Shown one piece after another: positions 19,056 through 30,929 of a stretch of DNA of 64,000 bases; within the stretch, counting starts at the first letter, position 1, and each line of letters starts with the position of its first letter. The notes under the pieces are model-generated. The model did not search any database. It saw only the letters and a list, made by a program, of their open reading frames with translations, and was not told the origin of the DNA. Source of the stretch: Rhizopus arrhizus (taxonomy: Eukaryota; Mucoromycota; Mucoromycetes; Mucorales; Rhizopodaceae); the NCBI GenBank assembly GCA_024220505.1, contig JAKZZE010000004.1, positions 62,001-126,000 on the forward strand. The letters are read 5' to 3'. The position numbers and the translations under genes were made by a program.

Positions 19056-20049
19056 AATAAAAAAACTGAAGATGAAGATACTAATCCATTTAAACTTTTG
19101 ACTCCTATATCAATAGAGGGCAAGAAATTAATTGGAAAGATTGACACTGGCAGTGATATCACTTGTATATCAAAAATTTGTTTGAATAATAAATTGAATA
19201 TTGACAAAGTGAATTCTGTAAATGGTTCTTTAAATTTTTTGTCTTCAGATAATAATTGTAAACGAATTGGACAAACTGATCCTCTCACTTTAACATATAT
19301 GAATAACATCTCTTTTAAACATTCTTTTGAAGTTGTAAATTTTAATGAGACAATGACACAAGAATTTGATGTCTTGCTTGGAACTGATGTTTTTGGAAAA
19401 ATGAATATCGGTCTCACTGGAGTAGCATATAAGTACCCAGGTAATGAAGATGATTATTCAAATAGATTAAAAGAAGACGCACAATTCCTTAATATGAATT
19501 TTGACGCTAATAATGAGATTGAACCTAACAACTCACCCTATGGTACCGAAGATCAACAAAAGCAATTCATGGCTTATATCCAGAGTGCAATTGATGACAA
19601 TCAAAATATTCCTGCTGGATCTTTCTGCACAGTACCAGAATCTGTAGTAGAATTACCAATGGAAAAGGGAGCAAAGTTCTTTAAGAGACAATATCCAATT
19701 GCTCACCGACAAATGCCTGAATTAGAAGAGCAAATAAATGAATGGTTAAAAGCAGGTATCATCAAAGAGAACCGCGCTAACACATCATTTAATAGTCCTT
19801 TATTAATGGTACCAAAGAAAGATGAGAACAATGAGATAACGAGCCACAGAGTATGTTTAGATGTTCGTGGTATCAACAAACTAATCCCTGATGTCGTATA
19901 TCCTGTTCCAAAAATAAGAAGCATATTTGACAACTTAGCTGGTGGTGAAGTATTCACTAAGATTGACTTGAAGAATGCATACAATAGTTTCCTTGTAGCC
20001 CCTAAAGATCAACACAAACTCTCCTTCCAATTTAAGAATCGAACATATA
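19056..20049 (+). pseudogene. Chromovirus protease and first part of RT
   Basis: In the same frame as gag, separated only by one TGA. The protease motif is IGKIDTGSDITCIS. It is followed by the RT N-terminal region (PLLMVPKKDENNEITSHRVCLDVRGINKL, FTKIDLKNAYNSFLV). The frame runs into a DNA transposon at 20050, at the TA of a Tyr codon. The rest of the RT resumes in register at 21682. Confidence 0.85.
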
Positions 20050-21679
20050 CAGTAGCGGACAAAACTGGTGCACAAAACTTTTTTTTAGCTTTTAACTACC
20101 ATTACCTGCTCATGGTAATTGCAATAGTCATGAAACTGTACTAGAAGGAGGATATACTAGTCATTGTAATCTATGTATGTTCTAAGCATGACATTGTTAA
20201 AACTGAGCGATAAGCGTGCTTTGAATTTATAAAATCTTATATTTTCTAAAAACCGCAAAAGTGGCTAAAATCTTAGACTTTATATAATCATCTCATCTCT
20301 TGATATTATCGGATATTCTTCTTTGCATATGCTAATAATATGCGTGTATATCATTTTCAGTAAAAGAACCCGGCTCTTTAACTATTCTTTTCCAAAGATC
20401 ATCGACCCTTTTTGATCTAGTGTCGTATCATCATACCTTTGCCATCAATTGCCACCTGGCATGCTTAAGCGGACTTAGGCCGGGATTAGTGGCGGCTAAA
20501 CTTGTAGCACAGAAGCGCTGTTATCAAATATTGAGTTTGTGACATGCGTTGACTTGTGCCTTGTGTCATTGTCATACTGAAACGAGAGATTACGACGTTT
20601 TAGACTACTATACGCTAGGCTTTTGTGGTATGAAGTAAGCGAAATATATGTGTATATTTATGAGTTCATTATACCATCGTATACCTGACACACATATTCT
20701 GGTCCTCAATATCTAATACAGCCTTAAAACATAACAGAGCAGCCAGCATGCTTCATTGTTTGATCACCGTGAAAAAATCGCTAAGGTTGCTCGACTTGCT
20801 TTCAATATTAGTGTATACTGTCTGCATCCATAATGTTCATATTTGTTTCATTGCTAAAGATAGAAGACTTCCAGCCCTCTATAGTATACAATGGCTTGTC
20901 GTGATACCACATTCATCGCTTTTTCCGACTTATACAGCTGATGAAATTCTTCGATTCCTTACTTCCAGACTCAAAATCTAGCTTCCTACTGTGCCTTTAG
21001 ACTGACAGTCTGCTAACACTGTATCTTAAGGTCCTCAAAATGTGCTGAGCATCAGGAACTGTGTGTAGCGGACCTTGTCCAAGCTCTAGGTTGATGACTG
21101 AACTAATAACTTTTCAGGCTAATAGCGGAATACCTTCATGATCACAAGACATTAAGTTTCTTTCTTCCCTCTTTCTCCTGTTGATTGTCCATTTAGAGAT
21201 CCTTGTTACTCTAGAAATATCTGCTGTCGTACGAACTAGGCGTGTTCGAGATCTCAGAGTTTCGTTTTTACAGTTGCTTATTTTCTTAAACATATAAGGC
21301 TAGTACTTTGTTATAGTGAATAGGGTAAAAACAAAAGGGGGGACTCAATGGGAAATACAAAATAAGTACAGTTTTATATATTTTTTAAGAGCTACTAAAA
21401 TTTACTAATATGCTGTGAAATCTGAAAGCAAACGGGAGAGATATGGGGAAAATTGAAAGAAGGCTAGACAATCACTACATTTTTGGCGAAAATTGAAATA
21501 TGCAAAAAATCACTAAAAATGACCTTATGCCTGGGGGATGTCCGGCACAGTTCCGGTTTACATAACATAATGTATATTTTGGACTGTCTTTCAGATGGTA
21601 TATGCCACAAAAGTCGCAGACATATGGCGGAGATACAATGTTGATTTTAATTTTTGTGCACCAGTTTTGTCCGCTACTG
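20050..21679 (-). mobile_element. Degenerate Tc1-type transposon inserted in RT
   Basis: It starts CAGTAGCGGACAAAACTGG, ends with the inverse, and is flanked by TA (20048-20049 and 21680-21681). The inverted repeats are about 28 bp. No intact transposase. The minus strand around 20680-20770 still resembles the region after the first catalytic Asp of the transposase at 31870-32892. Removing the element and one TA rejoins the RT frame (RNRTY to TFQGFCFG). Confidence 0.82.
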
Positions 21680-21681
21680 TA

Positions 21682-22229
21682 CCTTCCAAGGATTTTGTTT
21701 CGGTCTAAAAACAGTTACTGCAATATTCTGTAAAGTGATGAAAATACTCTTTGCAGATATGGATTTCATCGAGACCTATGTTGATGACTGTGTAATTAAA
21801 GGAACAGCTGAAAACCATGCTTCAAATGTAAAAAAGGTGATTGAACGATTAACTTCTGTCAACCTAAAAATCAATGTAAAGAAATGCAGTTGGTATCAAC
21901 GATCAATCTATCTTTTAGGATTTGTAGTTGAAAGTGGTGGTATCATCAAAGTAGATCCACGCCGCTTAACAAACATCGATAGTTGGCCTATACCACGCAA
22001 TAAAAAAGAAGTAATGCGATTAATGGGCATTGTATCATATATGAGAGACTTTATACCTTTAATCTCTCGTGTAGCTGCACCTATCGACAGACTTCGTAAT
22101 GATCCTGATGTAGAGAACAACTGGACACAAGAACATACTGATGCATTCATTGCTTTGAAAGAGATTCTAAAATCAAAGACACTGTTGCACACTCCAGACT
22201 TATCCAAAAAAATTCTATGTGGCTACTGA
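21682..22229 (+). pseudogene. Chromovirus RT, second part (YVDD)
   Basis: Continues the RT: FCFGLKTVTAIFCKVMKILF, catalytic ETYVDDCVIKG, then the thumb and connection (LLGFVVESGGIIKVDPRRL, MGIVSYMRDFIPLIS). The frame shifts near 22207-22213 in an A7 run; after the shift the RNase H frame begins. Confidence 0.85.
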
Positions 22230-23865
22230 TGCCTCACAATATGGTGTTGGTGCATTATTGACCCAAAGAGATGAGCTGAATAGAACTTTACATATTGCAT
22301 TTGCATCTAAATCTTTGTCACCCTCTCAACGTAAGTGGAATACAACTAAACGTGAACTGTACGCGGTAGTGTTTGCACTAGAAAAATATCGTGAGTTTTT
22401 ATGGGGAAATAAATTTGAATTACGTACTGACCATAAGGCTTTAATGTATTTACATACCCAAGAACAAGCAAACCCTATGATGATAGGCTGGTTAGAAACT
22501 TTATTAGATTTCAACTTTGATGTGATTCACATACAAGGAATTCTCAATCAATTACCAGATTTACTTTCTAGACTTTATGAACCTTGCTTGAATAATGAGT
22601 TCATGCTGGGTGGGGGTGATGCTGCGCAAAAAGAAAATAAAAAAGAAAAAAAGGAAAATAAAAATAAAAACAAAAATAAAATAAAAGTTAAAAGACAGAC
22701 AAACTCTACAGCAAAGAGACACAACTTGATCTATAGTCAGGACAAGAAACTAAATGTGCTAGCTGTAAAAATAAAAAATAAAAAGTTTGCTAATAATCCC
22801 ACAACTGACTATATGACTCCTCCACCTGAGAAGAGAGCACGTCTACTTGAAGATGCTCATACCTTCGGACACTTCGGTAGTACGAGTATTGTGGAGCAGT
22901 TACATTCCCAAGGACTTCATTGGAATAATATTTATAAAGATGCTACTGAGACAATCAAATCATGTATTGAATGCCAGAGACACAATGTAAGCAAGAAAGG
23001 TTATCATCCTTTAAAAAACATTCTTGCATATCTACCATTTGACCATATTGGAATCGATCTTTTAGGACCTTTACCTGTCACGACAAATGAAAATGTCTAT
23101 GTCCTTGTGATGATAGATGTATGTACCAGGTACATCATACTGCGTCCATTAAAAAATAAACAAAGTGACACTGTAGCAAAAGAATTAATAAAAATCTTTG
23201 GTGACTATGGCATACCTAAAATCATTCAAAGTGATAACGGCAGAGAGTTTAAAAATAGCCTCATGCACTCATTATCCAAGCACCTAGGAATAGATCGCAG
23301 ATACAGTACAGCCTTTCACAGTCGAGGTAATGGCGTGAGCGAGAGCGCTGTAAAGACGACATTAAACACTATAAGAAAAATGGTTAATTCTAACAGCAAT
23401 GATTGGGACGATGTATTGCCAATTGTCCAACTAGCGTCGAATTATAAAATAAGACACCGTTCAAAGAGTGCTCCATTTTCCTTGATGTTTGCTCGAAGAC
23501 TTAATAGCTTTGAGGATTACAGTGATCAGAGTATAGCTGATAAGATTCCTAATAGACCTGTTACAGAACAAGAGCTAATTGAGAGAACCGATCGCATGTA
23601 CCAGATAGTGTTTCCTGCCATTCGTGAAAGAACACAGAAGATCATAGAGGAAGCAAACAAGAGGTTCAATGACAGAAATATGATCATAGATCTTCCGAAG
23701 GATACTGCAGTTATGGTTAGATTACCAGGGCGGACTAGTAAGTTGTCACCTCTTTATGAAGGGCCTTACATTGTCGTTCGAAAAACTCAAGGTGGTTCCT
23801 ATGTCTTAAAAGATGAGCAAAATGAACTGTTACATCGTGAATATGACCCATCAGAACTTAGGTAG
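22219..23865 (+). pseudogene. Chromovirus RNase H and integrase
   Basis: RNase H (VATDASQYGVGALLTQ, RTDHKALMYL), a Lys/Asn-rich linker, the integrase HHCC module (DAHTFGHFGS...CIECQRH), the DDE core (DHIGIDLLGPLP, IIQSDNGREFKN, NGVSESAVKTTL) and a GPY/F-like module (PLYEGPYIVVRKTQGGSYVL). It ends at TAG (23863-23865) only because the chromodomain is one base out of frame. Confidence 0.87.
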
Positions 23866-24239
23866 TCTCTATTGACGAAACAGCTATAGAAGATGAATAC
23901 TATGAAGTTGAGGATATTAGAGATCACAGAGGCGGTCCAGGACAAAGAGAGTACCTTGTAAAATGGGCTGGTTATGGTGAAAGAGAGAATACGTGGGAAA
24001 AAGCATCATCCTTCTCCAGCACAGTACCCGTTGATAAATATTGGCTTAAGAGAAAAAAGTTGAAGGAATTAGAGCAAGCAAGAAAGCAAAAGATGATAGC
24101 TAACGAAATAGACTGCACTAAAAAGACTTCTGCTAGACCTAATGTGACTGAAGAAAACAAGAACTATAAAAGAAAGGACATGGTACAAGATAGCACAGTC
24201 TTTAGAAAAAGTAAAAGAATAAGAAACAATAGAAACTAA
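23862..24239 (+). pseudogene. Chromodomain of the chromovirus, -1 frame
   Basis: Too short to stand alone, but the -1 frame reads YEVEDIRDHRGGPGQREYLV, then KWAGYGERENTWEKASSF, a clear chromodomain (KWxGY and the NTWE signature), followed by a basic tail to TAA at 24237-24239. In chromoviruses this domain at the integrase C-terminus guides integration to marked chromatin. Confidence 0.85.
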
Positions 24240-24382
24240 AAAAAAAAAGTTCATGTAGCAGAGCGGCCGCTGACTTCATAAACTTGCTGAGCATCAAGAT
24301 ACATAAATTAACCAATAAGAAAATAACATTTAGTATCTGCATGAATGCCGACCTGACTATTGTCAAGTCTGGGGGAGGATAA

Positions 24383-24842
24383 TGTTGTAAACATAGTTAT
24401 TTTCTATATGATATCAGTTGTATTAAATAAATAACGACACACAAAAGATTAAACTATGATTGAACAATTCCACACTTTTCTAAATTTAGAACAATAAGAT
24501 CAGTATCTGTCATCCTAGAGAGTCTAATCAATTGTCAGCCCCAAAAGTAATTAGATCAAAGTTAATTGACTGGTTATTATTTCTATTGTTCAATTTCAGA
24601 TGCATATATTAGAACATCGACAAGCTTTAGCTTAATCATTGGTTCTTCAGCACGACAACGTGACCGAGTCTATATCTTTTATATCTACGCTCACAAAGAA
24701 TATAAATAGATGCCAACTTTTTATCCATAAAGCGAGGCCTTTTTCGCAATATAAAGAAATCTGCAATAAAGAAGGATTTTAATTTTATATTGCTGCTATT
24801 GTTTTTTTGTTTAATTTTTTATTTAATCTTGCGATTAAAACA
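24383..24842 (+). repeat. 3' LTR of the chromovirus
   Basis: It starts TGTTGTAAAC right after the purine run GGGGGAGGATAA. It has a TATA-like GAATATAAATAG (about 24702) and AATAAA (about 24768). The end at ...GATTAAAACA is chosen because it ends in CA. No 5' partner survives to confirm it. Confidence 0.65.
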
Positions 24843-25111
24843 CAAGAGGTTATTAATAAAAAACGAGGATCAACTAAATATTAATAAATAAATTCATTTC
24901 GTTCAAGTTTTCGTTTTTTTAAATTTTCAAATTGCGCGTCTCATACTTCCTTCAATACTTATCCAATAGGGCTTAAACTCTTTCGGATTTTTCAAGACAT
25001 GTAGGAAATCTACTATGTAGGAACAGAGGCAGTTTGTACCACTGTGGCAGGATGTACGCTACAAAAACTGAGAAAAATGGATTCCTTGCATCAGTTTTTT
25101 GACCCACTGTA
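24843..25111. other. Spacer with a lone Tc1-type tip
   Basis: AT-rich sequence with no gene. It ends with CAGTTTTTTGACCCACTG-TA (25092-25111), the inverse of a transposon tip also present at 33721. No matching left tip is visible, so this is a remnant. Confidence 0.45.
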
Positions 25112-26523
25112 TTTATTATTAATAGTCTGTCCAACGTCCTTTGTTCTGAATACACTTTTGCATGCGTTGTGGCATACTTTCTATAACTTTTTGACACTCT
25201 TCCGGCTTCATAAGGTCGTACCAAACCTTAGTCACACGTTCATAAAGCTCGTTCATGCCTTTTGGTGCAGTTTCATAGTCATTAAGTCTCCTTTTCAACA
25301 ATGACCACATATTTTCGATAGGGTTTAAGTCTGGAGATTGTGCAGGCCATTGTAAAACAGTATAAGATTGTTTTTGAAGGTACTCCTTTACTACTTTTGA
25401 TGTATGCTTAGGGTCATTGTCATGCTGGAAAATCACCTGGTGACGTTCGAAGCCTAATCTATTGACACCATACTCAATTGTACGCTCCAGTTCATCCTCC
25501 AAAATCTCTTTCTACAATTCTTTGTTCATATTACCATTGATTTTGCACATCCAGCCGACTCCAGTATAGGTAATAGCACTCCACAACATAATACTGCCTC
25601 CACCGTGTTTAACAGTCATCTTCACATGATGGGATTTTAGGCTTTCCCCTGATCAAATCCATGCCCAGGTGCGTCCATCCGAATTAAATCTATCGACTTT
25701 TGTTTCGTCTGACCAAATAACACGTTTTCAGTCATCTACTGTCCAGTCCTTGTGAGTAATACACCAAGAAAGTCTGTTGCGGATATTCTTCGCGCTGAGT
25801 AATGGCTTCTTTGGCTTCTCAATCGCACCTAAGCCTGCCTTCCGAAGGGCTCTACGAACTGTTTCAACACCTACTTTCTTTCCAATATCGTTTTCAAGAC
25901 ATTCTGTAACCTTCACAGCACTTGGAACACGATTTTTGGTGACCAGTCGTACACAGTAACGTTCATCGGCTGCAGATAACACCTTGGGTCGACCCATGTT
26001 TGGCTTCATAACACCAGTGCAATGGGTTTTTCGGAGTCTCTCAACGGTACTCTTGCTTAAACCCGTCAGTTCTTCCACCTCCCGAACCGACTTACCTTGT
26101 TTAAGGAGAGAAATAGCTTGGAATACCATATCTTGGGGGACTTGTTTCATATTGAGATTTAATGAGCGAGTTATAGCAGAGTAGGAGCTTAAAACTTCAG
26201 TAAATGATAATTTGGACATCAGATACGTTTGCGACGCTAATATATGCAATTTGGTGATTGTATGCAAGTTGTAGGTGGATATTTTGTAGATATTCCGATT
26301 TTTTCAATATGCTCCCAAAAGTGTCCCAATGCACCGCTCGTTTTGTATATGCTTTATCTCCGTCTGCGCTACATCAATTGAGACGTAACTTGTACCACGT
26401 ACATCTACACTACCGTAGCTTTCAAATGAGGTACAACAAGTCATATTTTATGCAAACAGCAATAGCACCAATAACAGTGAAAGACAAAATTACAAAACAT
26501 TGGGACACTTTTGGGAGTCACCG
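25112..26523 (-). mobile_element. Tc1-like transposon, left end lost
   Basis: Transposase on the minus strand with its 5' terminal repeat at 26311-26523 (213 bp). The tip CGGTGACTCCCAAAAGTGTC lies next to TA at 26524-26525. The inner edge (26311-26331) is an inverted copy of the tip. The left repeat is missing: sequence changes at about 25111, only a few bases after the transposase stop. Confidence 0.75.
25119..26219 (-). pseudogene. Tc1-like transposase (DD34E), several stops
   Basis: The frame is continuous without an indel from an ATG at 26219 to a stop at 25119, but is broken by at least three in-frame stops between 25730 and 25500: TGA where relatives have Trp (HKDWTVDD*KRV), TGA after TWAWI, and TAG after MNKEL. 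The N-terminal half has paired helix-turn-helix motifs (VREVEELTGLSKSTVERLR, GRPKVLSAADERYCVRLV). The catalytic motifs are WSDETKVDRF, HDNDPKHTS and SPDLNPIENMW. A + strand relative lies at 33815. Confidence 0.88.
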
Positions 26524-26875
26524 TAGCTTTACCAAATCTCAATCAAATTGAACGAAACAAACATTACTTTGAAGAGAAAACATTACTTTATGTTTAGTAG
26601 AAATTTGATATGTCACACAAAAGTTCAAAGAGAGCCACAAAAGATCAAATATTTTAGCAACATCAGGACCATTTTTCAGGGTGCGCTATAGAATTTTAAT
26701 TATTGTATTTTTCAGTAAAATTGAGAAAGGCTCTGGAATAAAATGATAAATTTAAAGCCAGATTTGATAAAATATTTTCACTAAAATTGAGAAAAGGTTA
26801 GAGCTAAATTGATAATAGCCAAGAAAAAAAATTGAGAAAGTCTTCCTTTTAAAATACTAAAAAAATATTATATCA

Positions 26876-27807
26876 ATGAACACTGATTTTGAAATGAATG
26901 AATTAAGCCTCCAACAAGAGGAAGAGGGACAAACTACCGAGATTTATGTTAGCATGATGTCTATGATGAGATCTAAATGGGTAACCGCTATGCCTTCCTC
27001 AGACGCTATGGATCTCGATGAAGAAGTTACTGAAGAACTGGGAGCTCTTGACTCAGAAGAGAATAACTATAACGAAGATAATAGTGAAAATGAGAATGAA
27101 AGTAACGATAAACTAACAAAGCCCACTGTCGAAGAATTTGCTAAGAAACTTGCCAGCAACAATAAAGAAAATGAGAAAACTTTGAAGTACAGAAAGTACA
27201 ACCAGGAACAAATCGAAGAGTTTATCTGCTTGATAACAGAAATGGTTCCTGTAAAAGACGCAGCTTTACGAACTGGTATCGTTTTAAGTTCAGCTTACCG
27301 TTTCCGAAAACAATGGACGGAAGAGGGGAAGGTACGTGAAACAAAAAAAGAGGACGTGTTGTTGGAACTGTTTCTAATTTAAAAGAAGAGCACACAGTAT
27401 TTTTAACAAAAATTGTGGACGATTTTGTAACTATTACTATTATGCAAATGTGGGAGATGCTGCACCAGGAATTCCCTGGATTGTCTGTTAGTAAGTCTTC
27501 TGTTTATAGACATGCCAGAAACAACTGTACTTTGTCTATGAAAAAACTAGAGAAAATAGTCGAATCTAGAAACTCGGAAGAGACAATTCTAAAGAGAAAA
27601 GATACTATAATGCAATGGATGGCTGACAGCGAGTTTGATTTTGAGAAGAACTGCATATTTTTAGACGAAGCAGGTTTTAATCTTCATATGACGCGAACTC
27701 GAGGTTGGTCGAAAAAGGGAAAACCTGCAAAGGCAGTAGTTCCAGCTTCCAGAGGTATGTCCATTACAATCCTCGGAGCTATTTCATCTCAAGGTGTCAT
27801 CGATATA
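26876..27807 (+). pseudogene. DDE_3-type transposase, first part
   Basis: ATG at 26876. It has an acidic N-terminal region, a helix-turn-helix part (YNQEQIEEFICLITEMVPVKDAALRTGI) and, after a -1 shift in an A7 run near 27348 (8 A would restore the frame), VSNLKEEHTVFLTKIVDDFV, SKSSVYRHARNN and the first catalytic Asp in CIFLDEAGFNLHMTRTRGW. It is cut at 27807 by the nested element. Two lesions, the shift and the insertion, make it non-functional. Confidence 0.85.
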
Positions 27808-29476
27808 CAGTGGCTCACAAAATTGTACAAGTGTTTTGCATTTTTTGCTTCAGTAGGATTTATCGACACTAAAACGATAAATAAGCTACAGCATGTTATA
27901 CATCATTCGAAAGTATAGCTTCTTGGCGTTTTGCTAATATTATTTAGTCGGCGATAAAATCAGTTTTGATGGAGTTATGACCATTTACAAATGCCGACTA
28001 CACTTGTACAATTTTGGGACCGATGTTTTACAATAAGGTTTTTATTTAAAAGTGTGCGCTAATAGTTGATCCAAAGACCCTTATTTTCTATAATGTCAAT
28101 ACATCGTTGAGGCATAGTTTCAATATAAATTTGACATTCTTTTTCGGTAATTTCGTACCAAGTCTCGAACGTACGAGTCCATAGTTCATCCATAGAGATA
28201 GGAGGAAAATCGTACTGCTTAAACAAGCGTTTTTTTAAGGTATTCCACATATTTTCAATTGGATTTAAGTCTGGAGACTGTGGAGGTCACTCCATTGTTG
28301 TAAAATCCTGTTTAGACAGCCATTCAGATACGATTTTGGACTTATGCTTCGGATCGTTATCTTGCATAAATTCAAAATCAGTCGTTCTCAGGCCATTTTC
28401 TTTACAATAGTCGGTCATAGACTTCACCAAATCATCTTGCAATACAGATAAATAGACACTCTTGTCCATATTCTTGCCTACGTCGACAATATACCCAACC
28501 CCGTACCAGCTAATACAGCTCCAAACCATAAGTGAGCCTCCACCATGTTTTACGGTTTGCTTTACATGCCTTCTTTTAAGCTTCTCATTTGGTTGTTTCC
28601 AAGCATAAAGCTTACCATCCGATCCAAAACGATTAACTTTAGTCTCATCAGACCAAATCACGCGTTTCCAGTCTTCTATGGTCCAGTCAACGTGATTAAG
28701 AGCCCAGTCCAATCGCTTTCGTCTGTTTACTTCACTGAGCAATGGTTTTTGAGGCTTCACAAAAGAGGTTAAACCAGACCTACGCAACGATCTTCGAACT
28801 GTTTCAGCTGATACAATCTTTTGCAAGTCATTCTCAAGTGTGTTTCTGGCTTCTACTGCATTCTCTTGACCTTTAACAGTTACCAATCGGACTACATACT
28901 GATCATCCCTGCTGCTGAGTAACTTGGGGCGACCTGCTTTAATGCTCTTTACTTCGTTTTTTATTGTTTTTCGAACATTCTGAACAGTTCCACGGCTTGC
29001 TCCAGTTATTTTTACTGTTTTTGATATAGAGTATCCGCTTTTTAAGCAGCTGATGATACGATTACGGAGATCTTCACTGATAGGTTGCATATTGGACGTT
29101 GGTACACTTTTATATAGCAGTTAGCTCCTGTAGATGTAAGTAAAATGGCAAAAAAGGAAAGAAAAACATACTTTGAGCATTGAAGAATAAAAAAAAATCT
29201 TTTCTGGTGGCTTACGCGCTGTGACGAGCAAGATTATAAGCTGATATTGAAATATTTGAAACGGTCCCAAAATTGTACAAGTGTAGTCGGCATTTGTAAA
29301 CGATCATAACTCCATCAAAACTGATTTTATCGCCGACTAAATAATATTAGCAAAACGCCAAGAAGCTATACTTTCGAATGATGTATAACATGCTGTAGCT
29401 TATTTATCGTTTTAGTGTCGATAAATCCTACTGAAGCAAAAAATGCAAAACACTTGTACAATTTTGTGAGCCACTG
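27808..29476 (-). mobile_element. Tc1-like transposon nested in the IS630-type element
   Basis: 1669 bp, CAGTGGCTCACAAAATTG...inverse, flanked by TA (27806-27807, 29477-29478). The terminal repeats are 213 bp (27808-28020, 29264-29476) and differ at about two inner positions by eye. The inner edge of each is an inverted copy of the tip (CACTTGTACAATTTTGGGAC at 28001-28020). Removing it with one TA rejoins the host transposase in frame (GVIDI to SLRKPITVA). Confidence 0.92.
28059..29090 (-). pseudogene. Tc1-like transposase (DD34E), single Trp-to-stop
   Basis: ATG at 29090 (MQPISEDLRNRI). It has a helix-turn-helix pair (SISKTVKITGASRGTVQNVRK; GRPKLLSSRDDQYVVRLV), the catalytic DDE motifs VIWSDETKVNRF, MQDNDPKHKS and SPDLNPIENMW, and a C-terminus MPQRCIDIIENKGLW. 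The only visible lesion is TGA at about 28287 in TTME*PPQSPDL, where relatives have Trp (TGG). Apart from that the frame is open for 343 codons, so this copy died recently or is read through. Confidence 0.9.
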
Positions 29477-29478
29477 TA

Positions 29479-29934
29479 TCTTTGAGAAAGCCCATCACAG
29501 TTGCCGAATCTAAAAAAAGAAAATCAGACGGAAAAGTTATTCAAACTACAGCTAGAGTTGGAACAAGAACTGAACATTATTTAGCGTATTTAAGTAACGT
29601 AATGGACGTCTTGGATAAGAACGACATGAAAGGGTTTTACTTGGTGATGGACAGCGCTTCTATTCATAAGCCTGCCACAGTAAGAAGTTTTATTGAGAAA
29701 AGAGGATACAAATGCGTTTATCTTCCTCCCTATTCACCTTTCCTCAACCCCATTGAGCTATTCTGGTCGAAGGTAAAGTATGGTATCAAAAGAAGCCCAT
29801 TTGATACTGGCGACACATTGATACCAAGAATAATGGAGTCCTGTTCAAAAGTAACTTTGAAAGACTGCCAGGGATGGATTCATCATTCTGTCAGATTATT
29901 TGAAAGATGTTTAGCAATGAAAAAGAACCTTTAG
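29479..29934 (+). pseudogene. DDE_3-type transposase, second part
   Basis: Continues the interrupted transposase: second Asp in FYLVMDSASIHK and catalytic Glu in YSPFLNPIELFWSKVKYGIKR, with 34 residues between them, then a C-terminal helical part ending at TAG 29932-29934. The downstream T-rich stretch is the right terminal repeat. Confidence 0.88.
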
Positions 29935-30124
29935 TTTTCAAATAAATTTATTTTCTCAATCTTTTTCTCAATTTTTTTCTAAGCTTTTATCAACTTTTTT
30001 TCTTGGCTATTATCAATTTAGCTCTAACCTTTTCTCAATTTTAGTGAAAATATTTTATCAAGTCCGGCTTTAAATTTATCATTTTATTCCAGAGCCTTTC
30101 TCAATTTTACTGAAAAATACAATA

Positions 30125-30929
30125 CCCAGATTGTTCAATGCTGCTGACCCAGAAGCCGTCACCTTTGTCTCAGATGATTAATAATACATTAGATTCGTAT
30201 TAATGGAGTATGTAAAAGATACGATGCAAAGGGTTTCCGGGCCGGGTACTTGTCGTACATAAGATCCAATTATGGTAATCGATGCGCCCGAATTTTCCGG
30301 ATCGAATGGTATACATTTAATGACTGCTGCAGGTAAACTCAGCTCGTAAATCGCATAATATTGATAAAAAACTACCTTTGACGGACTAAAAAAGAAGAAT
30401 TGCGTGCCCGCTGTTTGTTGCACAGAGGCATCCATTACCTCAAACGATTCAAATAATTTTTTCGCTTCTAACGATGGTATTTCCGAAGCAGTTACTGTAC
30501 CACTCGATGAGCTACGGGCATTCAAAGACGAAAAAACTATTTGGCTGACCGTCAAGTAAGGTTACGGCGTGATTGCAGACTTGATACTGCCCATATTTGA
30601 AACTTACACCCAATTATGGATCCATTTAATGATTCTGCACCAAACGATGATACATGTGAAGCGAGCAAAATAGTATTCAGGAAGTATGAACTTCTAATCA
30701 CTAAAAAGCTACATAGGCTCACAGACAGTGTATGCGGTAGTACTTCATTATCAACTTTAATCGATTACTAACTACCCCAATATCACATTGTAACCATGTA
30801 CTTGTTTGCTACTTGAATATGTATATAAATGTCGTTGTCATGTTTTGACATGTCAATCAGATACAGTCTTATCATTCTGGACTAAACCTTTACAAATGAG
30901 TTTGAATAAGAATAGAACCTGATAATTAT
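30125..30929. other. Interelement region with one open minus-strand fragment
   Basis: No complete gene. On the minus strand 30555-30178 is open for 125 codons of fairly balanced composition (for example VVFYQYYAIYELSLPAAVIKCIPFDPENSGASITIIGSYVRQ). The frame starts at TTG, has no nearby ATG and an in-frame stop just upstream, so it is at best an exon or pseudogene piece. I do not recognise it. Confidence 0.35.

Larger units (their letters stand above)
17761..24842 (+). mobile_element. 5'-truncated chromodomain gypsy (chromovirus)
   Basis: From a junction near 17760 the order is gag, protease, RT (split by a 1.63-kb DNA transposon), RNase H, integrase, chromodomain, polypurine tract (about 24370-24382) and 3' LTR. 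The 5' LTR and the start of gag are absent, replaced by the inverted block. Lesions: TGA between gag and pol (19053), the transposon (20050-21679), a shift in an A7 run (about 22210), and a shift before the chromodomain (about 23862). Confidence 0.85.
26703..30122 (+). mobile_element. IS630/Tc1-superfamily DDE transposon, split by a nested Tc1
   Basis: Inverted tips TTGTATTTTTCAG...CTGAAAAATACAA with TA on both sides (26701-26702, 30123-30124). The terminal repeats are about 130-140 bp and hold three direct copies of AAAATTGAGAAA interleaved with (A/T)TGATAA motifs. The transposase gene is interrupted by the 27808-29476 insertion. Without the insert the element would be about 1.75 kb. Confidence 0.85.

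Noticed and set aside
26311..26523. A 213-bp MITE-like unit with 22-bp inverted ends
   Set aside because: Only the right side has a clean TA tip. The unit has the same size and plan as the terminal repeats of the other Tc1 families and lies upstream of the 25119-26219 transposase, so it is that element's right end.
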